Position numbers and translations under genes: made by a program. This document shows positions 55,801-64,000 of a stretch of DNA of 64,000 nucleotides, piece after piece. The DNA comes from Porodaedalea pini. Lineage: Eukaryota > Basidiomycota > Agaricomycetes > Hymenochaetales > Hymenochaetaceae. Where the stretch lies: NCBI GenBank assembly GCA_002794775.1, contig NBAY01000015.1, positions 434,001 through 498,000 on the forward strand. The letters are read 5' to 3'. Position 1 is the stretch's first letter, and every line of letters begins with the position of its first letter. The notes under the pieces are model-generated. The model had not been told where the DNA came from. It ran no database searches and saw only the letters and a list, made by a program, of their open reading frames with translations.

Positions 55801-56044
55801 GAGTGTTTTCGTTCCTTCGTTCGTCTCCCCGACCACACCACACCACTTCCCCTACCCCTACCCTTTCTTCCTTTCTCCTCTTCTCCCCGCAACTCAACTC
55901 ATCTCTTTTGCTTTTCACCAGCTGTAGTTGACTACATTCGAGCCATCCCTTTGCTACCATCGATTAAATTTCTCGTAGCATCAGGGCCGAGTCCGACCTC
56001 CACTTCCGTTCTCCGTCTCGACCACCAGACTCTTACCATCTGTC
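49866..56044. other. Long gene-poor region
   Basis: About 6.2 kb. The best coding-like stretch is minus-strand 50,474-50,800. It reads FDRVVLSLATSSTVDVDCLS, then FFLLSETRSHRQLAGD, and ends RRSARGMKVRAQD before a stop, like the last exon of a membrane protein, but no upstream exons were found. A cysteine-containing frame at 51,920-52,057 and others at 53-55 kb show no family. 51,000-54,500 is AT-richer than the conserved flanks. It may hold decayed genes. Confidence 0.4.
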
Positions 56045-57569
56045 ATGGCCGAATCACAGGCTAACCGACGGGACTGTCTCTTCATGACCCTCGAGATTCG
56101 TTCTGAAGCTGGCACAGAACAGGTATGTTCCACCTTCACATTCAACGCCATTTGGACATCAATTCTGAACTCCGTGAATAAGCTCGTGGTGGTCAAGCCT
56201 CCTCTACCTAAAAGACCTACCATTCCACGATCGCGGACACGCAATACGTTCAAGAGAATTAGAAGAAACATTGGCAATGCCAACCGAACTCCCCGACCAC
56301 CAGGAGAGTTTTCTTCAGGCGCGCAAATAGATTCTTCGGGGCAGGATGACGACGCGTTGGATCGTCAGATTAACATTGGTAGCGTGATGCGTGCGGTGCC
56401 AACTTCGGAAAGCTCGGCCATTCCGATTACGGTTGAGGGCGTATTTGCCTCGTGCGTTCTTCATCTTGTTCTTCACGAGGAAGTCTGATCGCCGTTTAAC
56501 GCCACGCAGCCCTCAGCAGCCCAATGAACCAGTGCAACCTTCACATGTCTCCACGAGCTTCCAGTTGTCGGTCGCCCAACCCAGTGTAGCAAACATGGCG
56601 GCCTTCGGAGGCAACCACTTGGTCGCAAACTCACATTTTTGGACAACTCCGTCAGGCGGCTTAGAGCCTGAAATTCCTGTATCAAACGGCCAGCAATCAC
56701 CGCAGACCAAGGATTACGATTTCCTCACGTCAAGGAACTCCTTGGATCGCAACTTGTTTCCTCATCATCAGCCTGATTATGGTCAGAATGTGATTGACAG
56801 CCGATATCTTCCCGGAGTCGCTGAAGCATCGCAGTCCTGGTTTTCAAGAAATTCTGAGAATCAGGCTGCCTCGAGCGCTCATCAGATTTCAAACTCAGCT
56901 CAGCTTACTGCCACGAGTGCAAACGCCGTCTGTGCTCATGCGTACGAAATAGTCATTCGTTGCACTCTCTGTGGGTGCTACTTCCCATTGGATGCATTGC
57001 AGGGCGGATCAGGATCAGCTCTTCACAATCAAGTAGCACATGTCGAATCCCAGCCTCCGGGGAATGCAGGCCCCAGTTTCGCTGGCGAAGCAATCCAGAC
57101 GGCTCACTACCAAGCATCCTCGACGATCAATGACTTGCCTTCTTGGACTCAATCCCAGAACGCGATGCTCAGCTTCCCGCACCTCTCATCCTCAGAGCCT
57201 GCTGTCGAGCCATGGTAATGTCATCCTTCGATGTTTAAGAGGCTATTACTAACGTAATGTTTGGTATAAACAAAAGCGGACTCACAGTCGGTGTTAGTAC
57301 CTGGCAGTGCCGACCGCCGCCAAACATGGCCCCGACGCGACTGTCGATCCCGGATTACGCTTATCACAGGGAACCGCCTTCCGCCGTCTCCGCATCGGTG
57401 CGTATACTAAAGCCTACAGCCAAACCACATTCTAAACTGCAGTAATATATTACAGACATCTTCCACTGGTAGCAGCGAATTCTATCCTACTCCCGCGAGC
57501 GAAATGCACCAAGATTTCGTGTTTCCACGAATCGATGATCTCAATTTTGACCCTCTCATTTTCACTTGA
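56045..57569 (+). CDS. Hypothetical nuclear-type protein
   Basis: Exon 1 starts MAESQANRRDCLFMTLEIRS. It then passes a possible in-frame 60-bp intron (GTATGT-AATAAG) into the basic stretch KRPTIPRSRTRNTFKRIRRN. A GTATTT-GGAAG intron (56,441-56,483) joins in phase to SDRRLTPRSPQQPNEPVQPS and a Ser/Gln/Asn-rich region with SANAVCAHAYEIVIRCTLCG. Later exons give SIPDYAYHREPPSAVSAS, then SSTGSSEFYPTPASEMHQDF and the acidic-hydrophobic end PRIDDLNFDPLIFT (TGA at 57,567-57,569). The basic patch and acidic tail suggest a nuclear regulator, but there is no zinc cluster or other DNA-binding domain. It resembles the tails of the zinc-cluster proteins at 10-28 kb in composition only. Confidence 0.5.
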
Positions 57570-58358
57570 GGTCCAGCACTGCGTTACAAACATTTACGAA
57601 GTTCAGACAGAACACATCCTTTCTGCTGCACCTATACCATCGGCGAACGTAGCGTCGTATTCCTTTCCTTGAGTCGTTTGCTCAAGCACATACCAACTAT
57701 ATCCAGTGTCTTTGCTTTCTTCAGGAAGGGTGTCGGAGCTTGTGGCTTTTTGGGAGATTTCTTTTTTTCTAGTAGACGTGGATTTTCAACAGCTAATGCT
57801 CAGAGAGTTGTGCGGGTTAACCCTCGCTCCTCCAAAAACGTCTTACAAATCTCAATTTTCTCATTTCGTTTGCCTTCGCCAGTCCTTTCTTCGAAGTGTA
57901 TAGTGTACACGAGCTTCACCTGAGAAGCAGTCATTGTATCCATTCATCATTCTCGATGCCTGCTCTTTATTCCACAACTAGTGGTCTAGTAGGAACCATC
58001 GACGTTCATTATGATTTGTAGGGATTTTAGGGACATTTGAATATTAAACCAGGACAGATGCATATAGGAAAAGTGCAACTTCAGCAAAGCTATTCCCTTA
58101 CAAAATCCAGATTATCGCGGGGATCAAATCCATACCGGACCGACCTGCATAGCCTACACCCTCGTAAGCACAACCTTCCCGCCTTCTGCGTCGAACGTCC
58201 GATGGAAAAGGTGGAAAGCCCGCCGAACGCTTATTGTTTGGAGTGAGACTGGCAGCTAAGAAAACAGCATACAGGTGTCCGCGCATCCGGAAGCGCCTCG
58301 CTTCTTGTGTATTAGGGTTGCAGTGCCTCGATATAATGCATCCTAGCGGTGGACGCCA
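57570..58358. other. Convergent intergenic region
   Basis: No gene recognised; 3' flanks of the two converging genes. Confidence 0.5.
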
Positions 58359-59469
58359 CTAAGTCCCTTCAACGGTGGTGCCCGAGTCGGAAACCGAGCC
58401 CGACCCTGATTCTGAGCCAGCGTCAAAGAAATCGTCATCAATCATACGGTGCGCCGTGCCCTGCCCGCTCGTTTCTTGACTTCTGGACATCTTCGACTGG
58501 CCCTTTGCCCTCGCCAAAATCACCGCTCCACTCTTGCCTCCTTTACGTAGTCCCGTTGACTGAGGTCTCGACGCACGGCTCGCCGCGGCAAAAGCTCCAG
58601 CACCGCCCTCCACATAGAGCTCGGGTTCGCCGCTCAGTTCGCCTGTCCCCATTCTCTGCTTGACGGTACTTAAAAGATGTTCCCTGCGAGCGTCTGTCTC
58701 GCTTTGTAGTGTTTCGGCGTCGCCGAGATCTGGGTTCTGCTCGTCCTCATCCTTAGATGGCGGAAACAACGAAATGTATTTTTCAAGCTTCGGATAGCTC
58801 TAAAGAGCACACGACGCATTAGATTGCCGTGCGAAATGAATTCGAAAAGAAAGGCCGCAGCATACCAGTATATAATTGAGCTGTGCGCGCAGCTCAAAAA
58901 GTGCGTTCTCGAACTGCGTCGCCGCCTCTTTCGATGATGACCTCCCTCCTTCCTCCAGTTCCCTTTTCGCTTTTTTAATCCTCCGCAGTACCTTTCTACG
59001 TTCTAGAAGCAGTGCGTAGAATGATAATGCAAGTAATGTCAGAAGCAGTGTAGAGAGATGGAGCCGCGCACTTACCGAAAAATTTGACCTTATGGTACCT
59101 CACTGCCATCGTACGTTCTTTTCTCTTTCGTTCCGCAGCTTCCAAATCCGATTCGAGAGATCTTAGCCGCCGCTCTGTCTCTACGCGTACGTCCGCCGCC
59201 AGATAACCCTTAAAACAATGTGTCAGAGCGCAAAAACGAGTTTAACTTTGCACAGCGGAAGGAGCGGACCGACACACCTTCGCCAGAAGTCGGCGCGTCT
59301 GGCGCAATGAGGCCTTCAGCTTTTGCACGCCAGGAATACCTGCTGCTGAAGCATCTCGTGCACCACCGCTTCGTTTCGTGCTCGTTCCATGTTTTTGAGA
59401 CGTCTTGTGACCTGCCGAGGATGGATCCTTGCGCTGTTGTTTGGATGTGCTTGCACGAACGGGTCCCAT
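58359..59469 (-). CDS. EFG1: rRNA-processing protein Efg1
   Basis: Efg1 is a nucleolar factor needed for early 18S rRNA processing in yeast. Four exons fit. Exon 1 (59278-59469) begins MGPVRASTSKQQRKDPSSAG and includes GIPGVQKLKASLRQTRRLLA. Exon 2 reads YLAADVRVETERRLRSLESD, then LEAAERKRKERTMAVRYHKV and KFFG. Exon 3 reads ERRKVLRRIKKAKRELEEGG, then TQFENALFELRAQLNYIL. Exon 4 reads SYPKLEKYISLFPPSKDEDE and a long acidic/Ser-rich tail ending SGTTVEGT at TAG 58,359-58,361. The coiled-coil, Lys/Arg/Glu-rich core and the KYISLFPP motif are the family signature. Domain order and length are normal. Confidence 0.93.
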
Positions 59470-60007
59470 CGGCTTTCTGCCAGTGCCTATAGATGGTTTC
59501 TAAGATGTTGACAACGTACGGGTACGCAGGCAGACGCGCTTCAGACGTCGATGATTGTAAATGACAATGACCAGTATACATACGGCTGGTTCCGAAAAGT
59601 GTTCGTCACCCCCATTTTTGGAATGATCAGCATGTCCGAATTCAGAAGGTAAAAATGCTAAGGTAGAGGAAAGTTAAACTCAACAAGCTGTGATGTGCGT
59701 GGCACTGATCTCACTTTCCTTTTCTAGCAACACACAATGATGATGAAATAAACTTTTCAACTGAACACAAACTCACATTTCGGCCTCATAGTTCTCTTGG
59801 CCTTCCTGATAGCTACAGATGTATGTTTTTATTTTTCAAAAATATGCAGTTTTGGTCAAGCTATTTTAGGAAAAAGACTTTTTTGTTCCAAACATCATAG
59901 AATCAAATGAGCAGCATTCTGACGAACTTTGAAAATTTTGATGTTGAGATTTTTGCCACTCTCGGCTAACTCCGTTGACAATATTTTCCAAATATAGTAA
60001 TTTATTA
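59470..60007. other. AT-rich flank between EFG1 and the retroelement
   Basis: Strongly AT-rich from about 59,760 to 60,007. No gene was recognised. It may be the EFG1 promoter plus old repeat sequence. Confidence 0.4.
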
Positions 60008-60557
60008 TGTCACTAATGCAAAGGACTGAGTGGTACCCAAGCTCAGTGGGTTGATAGGCAGTATCAATGGTCACAGGGTCTTAAATGAGAGGATTTTAGC
60101 TGAGATGGCTGCTTGTTAGGCGGGAGTCTGGGAGACGACTCAGACTGGGCAGGCCTCGGCTGACTGTCATCTGGGACGTGTTATACTCGAGTGTAGACTC
60201 GGGACACGCTGTACTCAGGCTAGGTCGTCGCATGGAGGTAAGAGGATTAATACAATATACACTACTACAGGAGGGGGGACGTGGTCTCACCTAGGTCGTC
60301 ACAGAGGTAAGAGGAAAAGCAGAACAGGTGTTCAGATGCGATTCCTCTTCCTTATATACAGCGATCACCTCATGAGAACTGATTGCCCAATTGTCTAAGA
60401 TTACATAAAAGGAGCGGAATGGAATGAATGAAGGTCATGTGGGAGGAGTGTGGGAAATGATTGAAAAGATGATTAATTATAATGAAAAGGAGCGATTAAA
60501 AGAAAAAGAAATGATAAAAGGAAAATAAAAGAAAAGGTGAAAGTTCAAGTTCTGACA
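60008..60557 (-). repeat. Candidate 3' LTR (about 550 bp)
   Basis: On the minus strand it would begin TGTCAGAACTTG right after the polypurine tract and end GCATTAGTGACA. The ends pair as TGTCA/TGACA. The start is well supported by the tract; the far end is a best guess, because the second LTR is outside the window. Two imperfect 26-bp direct repeats (CTAGGTCGTC...GAGGTAAGAGGA) lie inside, at about 60,222 and 60,291. Confidence 0.55.
60351..60358 (-). promoter_or_regulatory. LTR TATA box
   Basis: Minus-strand TATATAAG inside the LTR candidate, about 200 bp from the LTR start, where a retroelement promoter is expected. Confidence 0.45.
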
Positions 60558-63500
60558 TTACCCCCCCTGAAGGTTGGGTGTCCCGACCAACCAAGATCGT
60601 GGTTGTCTGGCTCGGTGTCGACGAAGAGTGGATGGAGTCGTTGGCGAGGGATGTCGAGTTTTCGAGGAGCGCTGGGGTGTTTCTGATAGAACTCAGCAAT
60701 TGCCTCCTTTGCGTTCTCACTGAAGTCCGTCTCAGGCTGCCAAGTCAGTTTGTTGTATCCGACCCACTTGACAAGGTATTGTAGTTTTCCTCGATGCAGA
60801 CGTGAGTCGATGACCTCCTCGACTTCGTATTCCTCCTCATTGTCGACAATCTCCGGTGGTGGCGGTAGCTGCTGTTTCTGGCCTTCAAAGGCTGGTTCGA
60901 CAGCGGGCTTTAGTAGAGCTTCGTTGAAGACGGGGTGGACTTTTTTCCATTGCTTTGGGAGCTTGAGCTTGTACGCACTTGCTCCCACCTTGTCGACAAC
61001 GTTGAAGGGACCATACCACTTGTCAGCAAGCTTCTTCATTGGCGAGTCTGTACTGATGTTTCGCCCATCAAGGAAGACCTTGTCACCAGCCTGGTACTCT
61101 CTCGATGTTCCTGCCGTCCGGTCATGGTAATGCTTCATGTCCTCTGCTGCCTTGACCAGGTTGTCCTTCGCCACATGATGAGTCTCCTTGATGTGCTTCA
61201 CGAATTCTTCCGCTGACATATTGGCAGAGGAAGTTCGTACTGTGTCGAAGCTCATAGGGTGCCGTCCGGTGTTTGCGTAGAAGGGAGACATCTTTATCGC
61301 CAAGTGTTCATGGTTGTTGTATGTGAATTCTGTGAGGGGGAGCCAGTCCTTCCAGTCTGATTGTTGATGGTTAATGAAGAGTCTAAGGTACTGTTCGAGT
61401 TCTTGGTTAATGCGTTCAGTCTGACTGTCCGTCTGCAGGTGATATGCCATTGATGGGTTGCCTTCAATGTGCAGGAGTTTGTATAGCTCCTTCATCATCG
61501 ATGCATCAAACTGCATGCCCTGGTCATGGATGATCTTCTTCAGCAGGCCGTGGAGGCGGAAGACGTGGTCATGGTACAATTGAGCCATGCCTTCCGCAGA
61601 CAGCTTTGTCGTTGTCAGGATCACGTGCATCTGCTTCAAGAATCTATCCACGATGACGCAGATCACGTTATGTCCCTTCGAGGCTGGGAGCTGTCCAATG
61701 AGATCGACCGTGACTATTTCCCAAGGACCATTGGGGACCGCGTTCGGGTGGAGTGGCCTTGACCTTGACGCCCTCAGAGCCTTTGTTCACTGACAGCGAT
61801 CACACCCTCGGACATATGCTCGGATGTTGGAGAACATCAATGCCCACCAGAAATCTCGACATACCAGTTCAACCGTCTTTGACGATCCAGGGTGTCCTGC
61901 CAGGGTCAAGTCATGGTATTCCCTCAGCACCATTTCCTTCATCGTCAACGGGACATATACCTTGCCCTTCATCTGCCACAAACCGTCGACCTCCATCATC
62001 CCTGTTGGCCTCTCTGACTCGTTTTGTGCCCTCTGCACTTCACCCACTCGTTCCAACACCTCATCAGTGCAACGTTCTTACCACCCCATGGTTCAGCCAC
62101 TTCTCCTTGATGAAAATGATGCCATCGTTGTCATCCTTGCCCTCATCATAGCTGGCCTTGCGCGACAGTAGGTCCGCCTTGCCCATCATCTTCCCTGACT
62201 TGTGCTCGAGGTGGAAGTCAAATTCTTCGAGCTCTGTCCGCCAGTGAGCTTGACGATAGCTCAGCTTTTGTGCTGACCTGAAGTAGGTGAGGTTGGCGTG
62301 ATCGGACCAGATCTCGATAGGGTGACGGGCGCCAAGAAGGTACTGTCTCCACTCCTTGAGTGCTGAAACAATCGCGAGCATCTCCTTGTCGTAGATCTTG
62401 TAGTTTCGTTCTGCTGGCAGGAGTGCTTCGGACCTGTAGGCGACTACCCTCCACTTGCCTTCCTGCTTCTGCAACAACACGCCTCCAAGCATGAAGTTTG
62501 ATGAGTCTGCCTCGATGTGGAAAGGGCCCTCATCGTTTGCAATGGCCAGGACTGGAGGTGAGCGGAGTCGTCGCCTCAACTCCTTGAACACCTCTTGCTG
62601 TTCAGTCTCCCATACCCAGTCCTTCTTGCCTGTCAGTGACGTCAGCGGATGGACCACCTTGCTGTAGTCCTTGATGAACTGTCACAGCCAGTTGCCCATG
62701 CTGAGGAATTGCTGCAGCTGTTTGAGGTTTCTCGGGACTGGCCAGTCTGCGATTGCTTCCATCTTCGCTGGGTCCGCCCTGATCTTGCCATTACCAATGA
62801 TGTGGCTGAGGTACTTTACCACCTTGGCGTCAAACTCGCACTTCTCCAGTTTGAGGTACAGGCCATTTTCTCGCAAGATCTGTAGGACGCGCCTCAACGT
62901 CTCAATATGTTCCTCTAGGGTTTGAGAGAGGATCAGTATGTCGTCGAGGTAGACGATGATCAAGTTGTCGTAGATCAATCCCTTGAAGATGTGGTTGACA
63001 AATGCTTGAAACGTCACCGGTGCGTTACAAAGACCAAAAAACATGACTGTCAGTTCGAAGAGACCCATATTTGTGCAGAATGCTGCCTTCCATTCATCAC
63101 CTTCTCAAATCCAGACGTTGTAGTATCCCCAGTGAAGTCAAGTTTGGTGATGAACTTCACCTTCTTGACCTTGTCAACCAGTTCATCAATGAGGGGGAGA
63201 GGATACTTGTTCTTGATCGTGCCTTCATTGAGTTTACGGTAGTCCTGGATCGGGCATAGTGATTTGTCGGCCTTCTTAATGAAAAAGAAAGGCAACGTCA
63301 TCAGTGAGATCGACTTTTGTATGTGGCCTGACTTCAAGTTCTCTTCAAGGAAGTTCTTTAGCGATTGCTGTTCCATCAGTGTCAGTGGATAGATCTTGCA
63401 GTCACTAGGCTTGAAGTCAGGTTTCAAGTCAATGACGTGATCCCAGGGGCAATGTTCCAGTAGCTTTTTGAAGCCTTTTTCACTGAAGACGTCAGCAAAG

Positions 63501-63994
63501 TTGTTGAGGTATGCGGGCCAGGACGCCTTGTCCATTCGCACCTCCCTCACCCTCCTCGTCTCCTCCACTCCCTCTTTCTCGATCACGCACTCCTCTGGAC
63601 AACAGGTGAATTCAATCGAACCCATCTTCCAGTCGACCTCCAGGTTGTGGCGTCGAAGCCAGTCGTAGCCCAGGAAGATGTTCGACGATGCCAGGGATGT
63701 TACTGCAAGGACGATCCTTTCCTTGTGATGTCCAATCATTAGCTCGACATCGACGTAGTTTTTGATCAACCCAGCCTCATTGTGCGTGCTGTCTGCATTG
63801 AGCACCGTGAGGGGTCGGATGTATCGCTTGGTCTCTAATCTGTACCGTTCGACGAACCTCACGTCAATGCAGGATCCTGTACACCCTGAATCCATGAGTG
63901 CATGTGCGTCCACCTCCCTTTTCTCACCCTCCACACTGTGTCTGACGTTCAGGAGGAGGTCCAGCTGGCGTCCGCCAGTTCCCCTCATGAACAA
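60545..63994 (-). pseudogene. Decayed pol polyprotein (PR-RT-RH-IN-chromodomain)
   Basis: From the right edge: aspartic protease motif ALMDSGCTGSCIDVRFVERY near 63,880; start of reverse transcriptase PIQDYRKLNEGTIKNKYPLP; catalytic LIIVYLDDILILS near 62,950; RNase H block FHIEADSSNFMLGGVLLQKQ; RNase H end HKSGKMMGKADLLSRKA. Then the integrase HHCC region (REYHDLTLAGHPGSSKTVEL ... CDRCQ), the core with VTVDLIG, HDQGMQFDA and QTERINQELEQYLR, and a chromodomain (YEVEEVIDSRLHRGKLQYLV, KWVGYNKLTWQPE). Lesions: frameshift near 63,070-63,110; TGA at 62,682-62,684; frameshift near 62,060; TGA at 61,787-61,789. The N-terminus is cut by the window end. Confidence 0.9.
60558..60570 (-). other. Polypurine tract
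   Basis: On the minus strand: TCAGGGGGGGTAA, directly before the LTR start TGTCAGA. It primes plus-strand DNA synthesis in LTR elements. Confidence 0.7.
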
Positions 63995-64000
63995 CTGCTC

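Larger units (their letters stand above)
60008..64000 (-). mobile_element. Ty3/Gypsy chromovirus-type LTR retrotransposon, partial
   Basis: The element runs on the minus strand and leaves the window at the right edge. In order it shows protease, reverse transcriptase, RNase H, integrase zinc finger, integrase core and a chromodomain, then a polypurine tract and an LTR candidate. This order (integrase after RNase H) and the C-terminal chromodomain define chromoviruses of the Ty3/Gypsy group. Gag and the 5' LTR are outside the window. The coding region carries two frameshifts and two stop codons, so this copy is not expected to be active. Confidence 0.9.

Overview
The window looks like nuclear DNA of a filamentous basidiomycete, probably an agaricomycete. 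Genes sit on both strands and are cut by many 47-80 bp GT-AG (rarely GC-AG) introns. The recognisable proteins are fungal: Cwc15, a Rib2/Pus9-type pseudouridine synthase, a Pmr1-type Ca2+ pump, a DH-BAR RhoGEF and Efg1. A decayed Ty3/Gypsy chromovirus enters at the right edge. No rRNA, tRNA or CRISPR was recognised, and the species cannot be named from the sequence.

Layout. At 0.5-4.3 kb a divergent pair encodes the splicing factor Cwc15 (minus) and a tRNA pseudouridine synthase (plus). At 4.8-7.3 kb lies a TA-flanked inverted-repeat element enclosing a mutated, truncated CDC48 copy that still has its introns. At 8.7-9.1 kb is a small secreted precursor with five identical nine-residue peptides separated by dibasic Kex2-type sites. 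From 10 to 36 kb there is a gene-poor accessory stretch holding at least six Zn(II)2Cys6 genes on both strands. In all six an intron falls directly before the third zinc cysteine; two of these introns use a GC donor, and one gene is broken by an apparent 1-bp loss. Several serine-rich or membrane proteins of unknown function lie between them.

From 36.6 to 49.9 kb the housekeeping order resumes: an SR-rich SCI1-like nuclear protein diverges from the PMR1 pump, then a FAD/BBE oxidoreductase with a large disordered insertion converges on a DH-BAR RhoGEF that carries a single-base frameshift. 49.9-56 kb is nearly empty. A hypothetical nuclear-type protein follows at 56.0-57.6 kb and the rRNA-processing factor EFG1 at 58.4-59.5 kb. 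From about 60.0 kb to the end is the 3' part of a minus-strand Ty3/Gypsy chromovirus with an LTR candidate and four inactivating lesions.

The conserved genes serve pre-mRNA splicing, tRNA and rRNA maturation, secretory-pathway ion supply and cell polarity; they are not a pathway cluster. The parts most worth follow-up are the Kex2-type repeat peptide, the transposon-borne CDC48 fragment and the Zn2Cys6 family.
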